Positions 13,901 through 23,554 are shown, counted from the stretch's first letter. The stretch: 64,000 nt of DNA from Blastomussa wellsi (GCA_947652115.1 OX393569.1:1617315-1681314), one strand, 5' to 3'. Numbers and translations are program-made. The notes: generated by a model not told the origin, from the sequence alone.

Positions 13901-16509
13901 GAAGCAAATGTGACTGATCTACAGCAGAGAAGCAAACGAGGGGCAGGTAAAACACCTTCCCAGGCAAAAAAGGTTCGCTGGAATGCCCAGGAATATAGTG
14001 GCACTGACGACACTGACAGTAACGCCGACAGCGAGGACGAAATTGCACCAAGAAAAATAAAACAACATGTTGACATCAAAAAAGACGCCTCCAAAGAAAA
14101 TGATTTTGAGGTTGTCCCAGTGGAAGATAACAGTAAGTTTTATAAAGTCTGGTATAGTTACGTTTAATGACACAACATAAATTTTAACTTAAAAAGTGAA
14201 AATTGAAAAAAAAAAAAATGAAATCATATCGAAAAGAGAAACTCCCACTGGGGCTGTTGCCTCAAAACAGTGTATATTTTACTTTTATGTTGCTAGAAAA
14301 GAAAATACCGTGTGGGGAGAGTCCCCGGAACAGCGCTGTCATGTGGCCTGGGTAAAAGTGTGGCGAGTATTTCGGATGTTGTTACATTAATGTATTGCCA
14401 TCATATTTCGTCATGGCGAAAGGTCGTGGCCTCAAAAGAGCATCTTTCGGCCGAAAGGGTTTCAAAAGCAATAGGCAGTTGATTCTTATTGTTTTTTTTT
14501 TTTGACAGGCGAATATTTGAAGAAGCTTACTCCTGAAACTTTAGCGCTGGGGCACAAGATGGCTTTTTCAAGGAAAAATAGACGAGACATGATTGATTCT
14601 GGATACCACAGGTAAGTTCCGAGCACACGAACCAACAAATTCCGATGATTCGCGAAGATTTCAAATCGTTCCGAAGATGGTACGAATCCATTTGAACTTG
14701 CTCAGTCAGGGCTACCATGACTTTGTAAAAAGGTGGAATCCCAAATTCTCAAACCTCGCGGGAACAACGGTAACTGGGAGAAAATTAAAAAAATTAGCGT
14801 AGTCTTTTGTTACAGGAAAGACGGAAAGAGGCGGGAACTGGGAGTAAGGGGTGCGGGAAGCTGGAGATTCAGATCCCCCTGCTCCCTCCCCCCCCCCCCT
14901 CCCCGCTGTAAAACACTCGCAACAGTAACTGTACTATACAGCTTTGACAAGTCATTGGCGTTTCGTTAGAAGTTCATTATGAACTTTCCAAGCTATATTA
15001 AAGCCTTTTTTCTCAACAAGCTATTCTGCTTAGTTTTATGAAGACTATGAATGCTTTACCATCTTCGGTTACCTTCTCTCCCAGTTTATCTTCTTTTAAA
15101 AGAAAGTTTCTTGATTTTTTCAAAAATTAAAATATGCAAAACTCAAAAATAAAACAAATAACCTACTTGTCAAGTAATCCAAGGTATCGTACATCTGAAT
15201 CTGTTATGTATCAACAAGGGGACCTCTTAGTATAAGCCCTGGGGGTTTTTTGAGGTCTCACCACTTATTTCTCTTATCTTTTGTTATTTTTTTTATTAAA
15301 ATGATGTAAATATGTGGTAAATAAACATTGAATTGAATTGAATTGAAATTCTTTACGTTAGATGGGCGTTTAACGATGAAGGTCTCCCATCTTGGTTTGT
15401 GGAAGATGAGGCGAAACATTACCAGCGCCAATTACCAGTATCAAAAGAGATTGTGGCCGATTATAAAGCAAGAATGAAGGAAATCAACGCCAGGTCGGTG
15501 AAAAAGATAGCAGAGGCCAAGGCCAGGAAAAAACGAAAGGTAAAAAAGTTATGCCGTTTTTCTCAAAGGTTTCAAACATTCGGCATCCCTCACAGCTTTC
15601 ATTTGTTTTCCCGCTATTCACTGATGAGCGACTCGTGCGCCTCCCGCGGGCCCTTGGATAAATAATTGAATTGAATAAATGAGTTGAAATAATCATTTCT
15701 GATATATTATCTCACTGTTTTAGTATACTATCCACAACTAGTTACCCCATTTCGGTGAATAGTTGTTAAATATCCTTTTCTTTAGTTGACTGTGTTTTCT
15801 TTTCTTGTTTTCTTGGATTACAGTTGTCATTTCTGAAATTTCTTTTCAGGAAATGAAACGACTAGAAAAAGCACGCAAAAAGGCGGAGGCCATTTGTGAC
15901 ACCGTCGATGTCTCCGAAAAAGAAAAAATGAATCAAATTAGAAGGTAGGACTGAAAATAGCGAATGCAGGCTCGATTGCCAGCCGCTGTTCGGGAAACGG
16001 AGCCCGCGCTCCTCCTCTCTTCGGGTAGGAGACCGGACTCAAGTGAGCGGCGGAAATCGAGTGCTGCTACACTACACTGCTAAATTGCGCTGTGCAGTGG
16101 ACGCAAATTTTCTTCTTGCAATTTTGATGATTTAATTTCATTTTCTCTTCTATCTTTGTAGTTTATACAAAAAGGCCGTTCTTAAAGGGAAACCTAAAGA
16201 AGTCAAATACGTTGTTGCTAAGAAAAGTCAAGGTATATAACTTTGTCTGTGCATGTTGTTGTGTTGCGTTTTTCTATGTCATTTGGACAAGAGTGAAGAA
16301 CTACCTTTTACGTGCTTTATATATACTGTTCTTTTGCCAATTTACGAGTAAATAATCTTTGAAACGTTTCTCTTTTAGCCGCCAAACGAATGAAGAGACC
16401 CGCTGGTGTGAAGGGTCCTTATAAAATCGTCGATCCGCGGCAGAAGAAAGACTTAAGAAGCCAGCGAGCAAATGAGAAAAGGAACAAAAAAAGTGGAAAA
16501 CGAAGATGA
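1960..16509 (+). CDS. FTSJ3: FTSJ3/Spb1-like pre-rRNA 2'-O-ribose methyltransferase, 5'-partial
   Basis: Nucleolar SAM-dependent methyltransferase of the FtsJ/RrmJ family acting on pre-rRNA in large-subunit maturation. Exons: 1960-2039, 3140-3239, 3959-4029, 4610-4732, 5648-5755, 6491-6610, 7912-8012, 8563-8628, 8847-8889, 9578-9636, 10677-10812, 11662-11870, 12330-12405, 12593-12686, 13890-14132, 14509-14611, 15362-15539, 15850-15944, 16162-16232, 16379-16509 (stop TGA). All joins keep phase, giving about 734 residues. Visible motifs: [20 protein letters not shown], then LNDGAPNVG (catalytic Asp), GGWFITK (catalytic Lys) and [11 protein letters not shown] (catalytic Glu) of the K-D-K-E tetrad. 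The first Lys and the SAM loop would be in exons left of the window. The middle is acidic (11662-11870, Glu/Asp/Ser runs). The C-terminal third, from SWFVEDE to the Lys/Arg-rich end, matches the Spb1 C-terminal domain. The family member in humans is about 847 residues, so roughly 70-110 are missing. No frameshift seen. Confidence 0.95.
2095..2232. mobile_element. Small inverted-repeat element, family shared with 33557-33823
   Basis: The ends ggcaccaatcaatgttaagc and cctaaccttgataggtgc are inverted repeats of about 35-40 bp with G-run/C-run inner parts. The centre (aaaacggtcaaaagtcccca) recurs inverted at about 33640. It lies in the first intron after exon 1960-2039. Confidence 0.55.
5837..5941. 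repeat. Long-armed hairpin in FTSJ3 intron
   Basis: Arms of about 26 bp (ccccttcccccaagcaatgt against acattgcttggggggagggg) enclose a loop of about 55 nt. It lies between exons 5648-5755 and 6491-6610. It could be a transposon remnant or a transcribed hairpin; nothing in the sequence decides which. Confidence 0.5.
11461..11591. mobile_element. Near-perfect fold-back element
   Basis: Arms tatggttttttatgcgaatg and cattcgcattaaaaaaaccc pair almost completely over about 60 bp each, with almost no spacer (centre aaaatttcaggctctgaattt). It lies in the FTSJ3 intron just upstream of the acidic exon 11662-11870. The high arm identity suggests a recent insertion. Confidence 0.75.
12465..12495 (+). repeat. 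(TTGAC)n microsatellite
   Basis: About six tandem copies of the pentamer ttgac in the FTSJ3 intron between exons 12330-12405 and 12593-12686. The number of copies is likely polymorphic; no function is visible. Confidence 0.85.
13280..13660 (+). repeat. Two-copy tandem duplication, period about 208 bp
   Basis: The block starting gaaatcttttctaacaacac and ending near tctgataagaaattgttg occurs twice in direct orientation (gaaatc at about 13287 and 13495). Copies differ by scattered substitutions and a small insertion. It is inside the FTSJ3 intron before exon 13890-14132. Confidence 0.75.
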
Positions 16510-16624
16510 TGACACCTGTAATATCGAAACGTTTATTTATGTAAATGCCTTAAAATAACAACGAAATCATAAGAAAAGAACTGAATGGATTCTACTTCAG
16601 AAATGCAGGGTCCTAGGTATATGA

Positions 16625-16812
16625 GATCAGGGATCAAGGGGTGGGATCAGGAATCACAGTCCCGGGATCTGGGATCTCAACCCGTGGGATCGGGATCTTC
16701 GATGTTGTGATGGAATCTTGTGGCATCAACAAATTTTTGCGGGATCAGGGATCAAAATTTTCATTTTTTGGATCAGGTATCAAAATTTCGAGTAAAAATA
16801 CGGGATCAGTGA
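16625..16812. repeat. Degenerate GGGATCAGG repeat just 3' of FTSJ3
   Basis: About a dozen imperfect copies of a gggatcaggnatca-like unit with high GATC density, starting about 115 bp after the FTSJ3 stop codon. It may sit in the 3' UTR. The period is irregular. Confidence 0.6.
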
Positions 16813-17142
16813 TGAAAAAATATACCTCCGTTACTATCCCGATATAGAAAAAATTCGTGTTTGTATGGGAGCTCGGCGGCTGCAGACGGACAGCGAGTCG
16901 TTTCTCAACTCCATCGTGAGAGAAAGTAGGGGATACCCGTCGGAAATTTACAATACAATACAACTTTTTGGAACACTCCCCTTTGGGGATTTTCAGCTTT
17001 TCTTTTAACCCATTATGAAGACCAATGTGGGCGTGGTCAACCTTTTTTACTCTTAAAAGATACCAAAAAACCCAAATGAAATTTAGAATTCTACAGTTAC
17101 CTTGACGACTGAAAGGCCATTTCCAGTCCGTACTGTGCTACT

Positions 17143-17300
17143 AACCTAATGGTTAGTGCGCTGGACTATGGATCGGACGGTCCGGGTTCGAGCCCCTAGC
17201 CGGGGCACTGCGTTGTGTTCTTGGGCAAAACGCTTTACTCTCACAGTGCCTCTCTTCAGCCAGGTGTTAAATGGGGTACCGGCGAATTTAATTCGTATTT
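17143..17300 (+). mobile_element. tRNA-derived SINE, 5' part
   Basis: The tRNA-like head contains box A-like taatggttagtgcgctgg and box B-like ggttcgagcc, followed by the body cactgcgttgtgttcttggg. The same family is present full-length and inverted at 59245-59530. This copy is cut short at its 3' end. Confidence 0.8.
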
Positions 17301-17860
17301 GGCAAGAACACTGCATGCCAATTATATATGATCAATTTTCAAAATGAGTCTGCTTGAAGGACGACTTCTTGTTTAAACTGCCCATCATTTCAGTTGAGTT
17401 GCATTGAGAGAACTCGATCTAGGGAGAAAATGACGTCATCGACTCGCTCGTTTAGTTTTGCAATATGTGAACCCAGCTGATTAGTGTGCAGTGCGAGCCT
17501 TCAGGAGTAGGTGATGGCTAAAAGGGATAGACGAGAGGGGCCTTTCTGACCATGAACAGATTGAGTTGTCTCACACGAAGCATGGAATCGTTGGAGCCTA
17601 GCCTCTTTTAGTGGCTACCGACCCCTCGAGGCGTCAACGATTCCACGCTTCGTGAAAGAAGTATGTTACTGTTCTGGATACCAAATTAGCTGGGTTTAAT
17701 CAATGAAATCAATCAATCAATCAATCTTTATTTAAAAACACGAAATCTTATCATAAAAATGACCTTCCTGTGAGTCGTGTAAAATTACAAAAGAATAAAT
17801 TAACCACATCAATAAGAAATACGCTAACTACATTAACAAGCTTGCGTACAGTAAAAACCT

Positions 17861-18062
17861 ATTCGCCATTTTTACGTTGAGCGGGAGAGTGGGTCGAGTC
17901 GGTAGACGCAAAGCATGGTGGGGCGGGTTTAGGGGACGCCATTATCAAAATTTACTGTGACAAACACAAGCCATCTTGAAACGCGTCCCCTAAACCCGTC
18001 CCAGCATGCTTTGCGCCTACCAACTCGACCCACTCCCCTGCTCAATGTAAAAATGGCGAATA
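17861..18062. mobile_element. Fold-back miniature element nested in a larger one
   Basis: The ends attcgccatttttacgttga and tcaatgtaaaaatggcgaat are the outer part of arms of about 80 bp (inner part gtttaggggacg and cgtcccctaaac), around a spacer of about 35 bp. It lies between the two outer arms of the 17283-18572 composite. Confidence 0.75.
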
Positions 18063-18838
18063 TTTAATATAATATACCTATTTTATTTTATTTCTTAATT
18101 TATTGTACACTAAAATAATCTTCCCATTCAGTGAGGTTTTAAACACTTAAAACTAAGTAGGTGCCTGGTTTCCGATGGAATCTTGTTCCATAGAACAGAT
18201 CCTCTGTAGTGTAGACTCCTTTTGCATATTCAGTTCTTGGTCTGGGAACGTAGTAATTTATCCAGAGTTCCTAAGATTATGTGCGTGTACATTTGAGGTG
18301 TTGGTAAAAATCTGCCTCGGGTATGATGGGGAAAGATTATTATGAATTTCATACATAATCATAGCCAGTTGTTCATCCAACAAAACACTTGAGAGAGTTT
18401 CGTACGTAATTTGACGCACAGTAAAGAATAAAACTCGAGTTAATGAAGTCATTTTCCCTCTCGATCCAGTTCTCTCAGTGCAACTCGACTGACATATCTG
18501 GTAAAACAAAATCCTCGTTCAAAAAAACAGATTTTGAAAATTGAGGTGCAATGAGTGGCATGCTGCATCATTGCCACCCTGGTACCCAGGGTCGCTCGGG
18601 AAACGAGTGACCCTGGAAATATCCGGAATTATTAAAAACTAGCTGTGGTATATTGCATTTCTTGAGTTTTGATTGGTTGAGAGGCAATGTTATATGAGCT
18701 CATATACCATTGACCAACCAAAAAGGTATGTGTACGCGTAAAAGAATGCATTTTTGCAATGTTTGTACAATATTTTTGGCCTCAATGGCTATCTACCATC
18801 TCGTATCCAACACGTGCGCGTGGAATAATTGTTAAATA

Positions 18839-18905
18839 TCCGATTTGAAGTCCGAAAATATTGGACTTCCGGTTAAGCTGCGCATGCCTACCTTTCAAAA
18901 TAAAA
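18839..18905 (+). repeat. Direct repeat flanking the first tropomyosin-like gene, copy 1
   Basis: The block containing ccgatttgaagtccgaaaat and tgcgcatgcctacctttca recurs in the same orientation at 20652-20722, so the gene at 19161-19901 is bracketed by direct copies about 1.8 kb apart. Each copy has an inner palindrome (agtccgaaaatattggact). Confidence 0.7.
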
Positions 18906-19160
18906 GTCATGGCATGTCGAACATACGGGGCCTTTTTATATTTATTACACGTGTCTTTGTTAGAGGCCGTGTAACAAAACAGGTTTACAAACCGAGCGCC
19001 GCAGAATAAAACAGAAAATAAATAAAATATAAATTAGTGGCTTAGAAAAAACAAATTTGACATCAAAATACAATGCTATAAATAAAATAAAGTATAGGTT
19101 ACGTGCAGTGTCCATTGACAGTTCATCGCGCGCTGTTTTAGTTTATTAGTTGTGAAAATT

Positions 19161-19901
19161 TTAATGTTCTAAGGACAGGTGTTCAAGTTCATTCTTCAAC
19201 ACAATTATATTCTTGGCGTCCCTCGTCTGTTGATTAATCTCTTCAAGAAGTTTTGAAACTTTGCTCTCAAGTAAATGTGATCTTCTTTCAGCGGCCTCAG
19301 CCCTCGTGGTCGCCTCTTTTATTTTTCCATCAATTGTGTGAATTTGCTCAATGCAATTATTCTCTCGCTCGTGAAATTCTTCCCTATTTGCTCGAAATCG
19401 CTGCATCAGGCCCTTCCTTGCAATAAGCCTGCTTTGGAGATCGGATCTTTTCCTCTCTGCTTTCATTTCGGCGATATTTGCTATTTGAATCTCTCGGGTA
19501 TACACTTGAGCCCGTGTTTTCAGATCTCTCGTCTTGTTTTCAAACTCTTGCGCTTTTGCTCGCGTTTTCTTTAACGCCATCTCCAGCGCTGTAAACGTGT
19601 GAACATTTTGTGCTTCCATATCTGCTAGCTCTTTCGAGATCATCGCACGTGTGTGAAGTAGCTCGTCGAATTCTTCTAGCTTCTGGTGCTTACCCTCCAA
19701 ACATTCGTACGTCTTTTGCAATGTTTCTTTTTTGAGTGCAAGTTTTCGGCGTTTCAATATAACGTCTTCCCACAGTACTTCAAATCTCTGTTCTTTCATC
19801 TTCATAACTCGGACCGCTCTTCGGTTCCTTTCCTCTGCTATCTCAATTTTATTCCGCAAGTGCTTTATGCATGATTTTATCCTTTGAATGTTCTCGCTCA
19901 T
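19161..19901 (-). CDS. Intronless tropomyosin-like coiled-coil protein A (246 aa)
   Basis: Single-exon gene; the start ATG at 19901 is the first in the frame and follows an AT-rich leader. The product is alpha-helical throughout, rich in Glu, Lys, Arg, Leu and Ala, with no signal peptide or membrane segment. The segment KIKEATTRAEAAERRSHLLE aligns with the tropomyosin C-terminal region (the KLKEAETRAEFAERSV pattern), and the preceding stretch with HERENNCIEQIHTI fits the tropomyosin register. Tropomyosins are about 284 aa actin-filament proteins with many introns in animals; this one is shorter, diverged and intronless. It may be an old retrocopy or a lineage-specific structural protein. Its neighbour at 21876-22556 on the same strand is of the same kind. 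Actin binding is not shown by the sequence. A generic coiled coil cannot be fully excluded. Confidence 0.8.
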   Translation of the reverse strand: MSENIQRIKSCIKHLRNKIEIAEERNRRAVRVMKMKEQRFEVLWEDVILKRRKLALKKETLQKTYECLEGKHQKLEEFDELLHTRAMISKELADMEAQNVHTFTALEMALKKTRAKAQEFENKTRDLKTRAQVYTREIQIANIAEMKAERKRSDLQSRLIARKGLMQRFRANREEFHERENNCIEQIHTIDGKIKEATTRAEAAERRSHLLESKVSKLLEEINQQTRDAKNIIVLKNELEHLSLEH

Positions 19902-19947
19902 AATTTAAATTTTTAGTCAGCACCGATTCGCTCGACGTCCTATAATT

Positions 19948-20325
19948 TTGAAATCTTTTTAAAATGTCTCGTTCGATAGCAAAACAAGTGAGAAATTATA
20001 TAATCTCGAAATGAAGCTCCAATGAAGGGTTGAAACAAATATTTCAGTGACCAATGAGTAATTATTGTTCTTGAACACCTGTGTCAGTATTATTAAAGGA
20101 CAAAACCAGCTCATTAACGTTTTGTATTAATCGGGCTTAAAATTTCCAACACAGTGATCAATTATATAAGCAACGTTTTTTCTATTCGGCTGTGCAAAAC
20201 GAAATAAAATAGAATTTGAAATCTTTTTAAGCTGGAAGAAAGTCTTTCGTGACACAGCAAAACAAGGGAGAAATATACAAAAACGAAGCGCTAATGAAGG
20301 GTTAAAACAAATATTTCAGTGACCA
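19948..20325. repeat. Duplicated segment upstream of tropomyosin-like gene A
   Basis: Two direct copies, about 19948-20053 and 20216-20325, share ttgaaatctttttaa, agcaaaacaag and gaaacaaatatttcagtgac (aaaac in copy two). They start 47 bp upstream of the - strand start codon at 19901, so the promoter region of this gene appears to be duplicated in tandem. No core promoter motif is clear. Confidence 0.65.
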
Positions 20326-20518
20326 CCTGTGTCAGCTTGCTACATGATCTTGACGTAACATCAAGTTCTCCGAACTAAAATTAAGATGTTTATATTAACC
20401 ACGCCAGATGAGACTTTATATTTCAAACTTGCGACTGATGACAAACTGGCAGTCGAAAACTGACGCTTTTCAACAGTTTTTCCACTGGGTTACGGCTGCG
20501 CATTATTACTTCCTCCCC

Positions 20519-20583
20519 TGGTGGTAGTAGTGGTGGTCGTGGTCGTGGTCGTGGTGGTGGTGGCGGTCGTCGCCGCCGTCGTA
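20519..20583. repeat. GGT/CGT/CGC triplet microsatellite
   Basis: An imperfect run of ggt, cgt and gcc trinucleotides between the two tropomyosin-like genes. It is not in a supported reading frame. Confidence 0.8.
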
Positions 20584-20651
20584 AAACTTTATTTAACCAC
20601 AGAAAATCATCAGTTAACTAAAACTTTCACCCTCGTACCCAGGGTCGGAAA

Positions 20652-20722
20652 GATCCGATTTGAAGTCCGAAAATATCGGACTTCCGGTTGAAATGCGCAT
20701 GCCTACCTTTCATTTTACTTAA
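20652..20722 (+). repeat. Direct repeat flanking the first tropomyosin-like gene, copy 2
   Basis: Same block as 18839-18905 (ccgatttgaagtccgaaaat followed by tgcgcatgcctacctttca), same orientation, with a few substitutions. Confidence 0.7.
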
Positions 20723-20965
20723 GGCCATTTTTATTGTCTTCAAAACCAATCAAAATCGATCCTGTAACGGAACTTTCGAGAGTCTCTCGTTTCGTCTCGC
20801 CTGCGCAGTAAAGAACGAAGATTGCTAAAACTATTTACAACTGTTTTGCATGATTGCCGTGTGGGAATCCAACAGACTGGATACCTTCTTCAGATTACGC
20901 TTAAATTGATCAATGGATTCGACATCCTTTACGCTAATGGCAAGTTATTCCGTAATGTGGCCCCA

Positions 20966-21088
20966 CTATAGGGAAGATGTCAGTGACGTCACCCATTGTT
21001 ATTAATGTACCAACCAGAAAACTATTGTTTAACTTGTTGGCAATTTAATAACAAGAACAATGTTTGTAAACAAATATCTTCCCTATAG
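20966..21088. mobile_element. Small inverted-repeat element
   Basis: The ends ctatagggaagat and atcttccctatag are perfect 13 bp inverted repeats about 120 bp apart; the AT-rich middle has further imperfect pairing (cattgttattaa, taataacaagaacaatg). It has no coding capacity. Confidence 0.6.
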
Positions 21089-21130
21089 GAGAAGCTTCGC
21101 GTTAAATAATTAGTTCTCGGTTTTGGCAAA

Positions 21131-21390
21131 GTTTTCACGTCGCTCGCGTGACGTTGCGTATGTGATCCAACTTCACGCTGCTCGCGTGAAGTTGCGTGTG
21201 ATCCAACTTCACGTCGCTCGCGCGAAGTTGCGTGTGCAATCTAACTTCACGTCGCTCGCGTGAATTTGCGTGTGCGATCCAACTTCACGTCGCTCGCGTG
21301 AAGTTGCGTATGTGATCCAACTTCACGTCGCTCGCGTGAAGTTGCGTGTGTGATCCAACTTTACGTCGCCCGCGTGAAAAGCTGCATGTG
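21131..21390 (+). repeat. Seven-copy tandem array of a hairpin-forming 38 bp unit
   Basis: Units start at about 21131, 21169, 21205, 21243, 21281, 21319 and 21357. Spacing is 38 bp except for one step of 36. Each unit holds an inverted repeat aacttcacg, loop tcgctcg, cgtgaagtt, followed by a gcgtgtgtgatcc-like linker. Units 1, 4 and 7 are more worn. The array lies between the two tropomyosin-like genes. Confidence 0.85.
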
Positions 21391-21655
21391 TGCGCCTGTT
21401 CGCGGGTTCAACCTATCACTGTCTTCTATTTTCTTTTCTCCAAAGCTAACTGTATTTGAGTTTTAAAAAGCAAACAAACGAACAAAAGTCAACTTGACAA
21501 GCTAAGACAAAATTTCCTCGAGATTTGAAAAGACATGTTAAAAATTTATTTTCATTGTGCTAACACAGTCAATACCATGACATATTGAATCATTATTGGA
21601 CCTTACGCGGCTCATGATATTGTATTAGTAGCATTCCTATAAATGAGTCATTTTG

Positions 21656-21863
21656 GCAATAGACTGCGAACAGTCTCTATTTTGCTCATAAATACGTAAC
21701 GAAAGCGAAAATTTGTGAGCGCTATTTTCGAGGGGCGAACGCAAATCCGCGACCCGCGAGTTGCGTGGGCGTCCACGTAACTCGCGGATTTGCCGCTCGC
21801 AAAGTTTCGTTTTTGTTACGGATTTTGGAGAAAATAGAAACTGCTCGCAGTCTATTTTGGCAA
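21656..21863. mobile_element. Fold-back element abutting the 3' end of tropomyosin-like gene B
   Basis: The outer arms share atagactgcgaacagt and, inverted, actgctcgcagtctat. The inner arms carry gcaaatccgcga and cgcggatttgc. It ends about 12 bp from the stop codon of the - strand gene at 21876-22556, so it probably supplies part of that gene's 3' UTR. Confidence 0.7.
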
Positions 21864-21875
21864 CAGCTTCAGTAC

Positions 21876-22556
21876 TCATATCGCCCCCAGTTCAACGCAA
21901 TATAGTTTCAAATTTGCACTGTGGAGATTTTCCTTGATAATTTTTGCTTTTAAAACGTCGTGTTTTTTGTTTTTATATTCATCAATTTCCTGGATTAAAT
22001 CTCTCTTTTGCATCTCCAGACCAGCAAGTTTCTCACCAGTAACTTCGAGTCGCATATTTACCTCGTCGAGTTTCCTCCTCAATATCAAAAACTCTTGGTA
22101 TTTGGCATCTTGCACAAGTTGCTTCATGGTTTCAACGGGAGTAATCTTCAGACGACAAGTATTACTATTCATTAAAACCCGTTTGTTTCTTGTCTCCTTG
22201 TCGTTTATTCCAATTTCCAGCCTCTCTTCGGTCATCTGTTTTAATTCTTTAGAAACTTTTCCAATCCTACACTCGGCTCTTGATGTCAGTTGCATAGCTC
22301 TCTTCAACCCTTCCCTAATAGTAAGTATTTGCCCATGCAACTCGATGTTTTTGTACACAAGGTGCAGTTTTTCGGCCCGCTCTCTGGATATTTCGTTCGT
22401 TTGGCTTAATCTTTCCTGGCACACCTGAATTTGCCGGCTGTGCGAGTTGATCCATTTTACGTTTTCGCTTGTCCGCTGGTTTTCTAACTTGAGGCGCCAT
22501 GCGGCATCGGTATATCGTCGATTCGCTTCTTTTATTCGATGCTGTAACAGATCCAT
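21876..22556 (-). CDS. Intronless tropomyosin-like coiled-coil protein B (226 aa)
   Basis: Single-exon gene starting at ATG 22556. The protein is helical and highly charged, without signal peptide or membrane segment. It aligns in register with the tropomyosin central region: KRVLMNS against the RKVLENR pattern, KQLVQDAKYQEF against KHIAEEADRKYEE, then VTGEKLAGLEMQKRDLIQEI against the following heptads. The N-terminal MDLLQHRIKEAN resembles a tropomyosin start. It is about 60 residues shorter than classic tropomyosin. It has the same strand, length class and lack of introns as gene A, which begins about 2 kb downstream, so the two probably arose by tandem duplication or repeated retrotransposition followed by strong divergence. 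A role in actin or other filaments is inferred only from family. Confidence 0.8.
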   Translation of the reverse strand: MDLLQHRIKEANRRYTDAAWRLKLENQRTSENVKWINSHSRQIQVCQERLSQTNEISRERAEKLHLVYKNIELHGQILTIREGLKRAMQLTSRAECRIGKVSKELKQMTEERLEIGINDKETRNKRVLMNSNTCRLKITPVETMKQLVQDAKYQEFLILRRKLDEVNMRLEVTGEKLAGLEMQKRDLIQEIDEYKNKKHDVLKAKIIKENLHSANLKLYCVELGAI

Positions 22557-23554
22557 TGATTTCTCGGGTCAGATACTCTTTTGACTCTTAATAATTAAAG
22601 CATTGCACAGAGCGCTTGTACCTCATAAGAGACACACAGAGGCAAGCCAAACTCAACAACGGTGATAACAATGCCTTTACAGTTAATCGCACTTGCTTGG
22701 TATTTGTGCAATTCTCTTTATTAGTACCAAAATTAACATAATAGATTGGGGTGGGTGACTCATAATACAGGTTGAACAGACTCCTGCCCAGTCGGTTTTT
22801 GCGTATTTTGCGGGACGAGAGAAGATTGGATACTAGGGAAGATTGAGGCGCGCGGAGTGAGAAGGGACCCTTTCCCATGGCAACCCCCCGTATCAATCTT
22901 TCTTTCAAATCGTCACACATGCGAAGAAAAGTGACAAAGGCCCTTAAAAAAGCTGCCAAAACTCTAGTAGTAAAATTTTGCTCGTAAAAATTTAAAATAA
23001 TTTAAATAAATGGAGTTTTATTTTTTTTCTGAACGACACGAAGAGTTTATAAAAGAGCGTAAAAAGAGTAAGAGCTGGGAACGAGTACGAAACGCACGAG
23101 AGGGGAATGAAATCAACAAGCGAAGAAAGCCGAAGACCTGGGAACAAGTTCCGCTAAGGGGGAGAACAAGGAGAACACAAAGGGAAGCGGATCTCCCCAA
23201 AAGAGTCAGTAAAATAAAGCTGTTTAAATGACATTAACTAGATGTGAATCCTAGGAAGGCCTTACATCAACAATAATAGTGATACAGTCGACACAATTTG
23301 ATGAGAAACAAATTGCTGAAACAAAAGATGACATTTTCGTAACAATAGAGTTCAATTCCCGGAGGATTGCTTTGGAACACCAATATGGTCGCCGTTTTGG
23401 GACACCAAATATGGCTGCCATGACGTCATGTGTAAGCACTCTATTTTAGTACCACTGGAGACAAGTCTTTGAGTGTACCAGTATAATGAAGCCCATGCAA
23501 GCAATTCTACAACGAATGTTGTCGTTTGATTATTCTGTGGTCACGTGATTTCGC
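22557..23554. other. Intergenic, no clear gene
   Basis: This stretch separates the start of tropomyosin-like gene B from the stop of INO80E on the same strand. A 73-codon charged frame at 23010-23231 (+) and shorter frames are present, but none has exon neighbours or a recognisable domain. The stretch would carry the promoter of gene B and the INO80E 3' UTR. Confidence 0.5.

Larger units (their letters stand above)
16510..19160. other. Intergenic stretch filled with repeats
   Basis: There is no supportable gene between the FTSJ3 stop and the first tropomyosin-like gene. Contents: a degenerate GGGATC-rich repeat (16625-16812), a partial tRNA-derived SINE (17143-17300), a composite fold-back element with outer arms near 17283-17470 and 18425-18572, a palindrome near 17570-17655 built on tggaatcgttg and caacgattcca, the nested fold-back element 17861-18062, and a hairpin near 18581-18618 (cagggtcgctcg and cgagtgaccctg). 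Open frames here are repeat shadows. Confidence 0.7.

Noticed and set aside
17143..17215. tRNA gene candidate
   Set aside because: Box A and B are present but the sequence continues into a SINE body shared with 59245-59530.
22315..22500. Overlapping frame inside tropomyosin-like gene B, and the + strand frame 21934-22428
   Set aside because: Shadow frames of the 226 aa gene; codon pattern and homology favour the - strand frame given.
23010..23231. 73-codon charged + strand frame
   Set aside because: Short, low-complexity, without exon signals or known relatives; lies in a gene flank.
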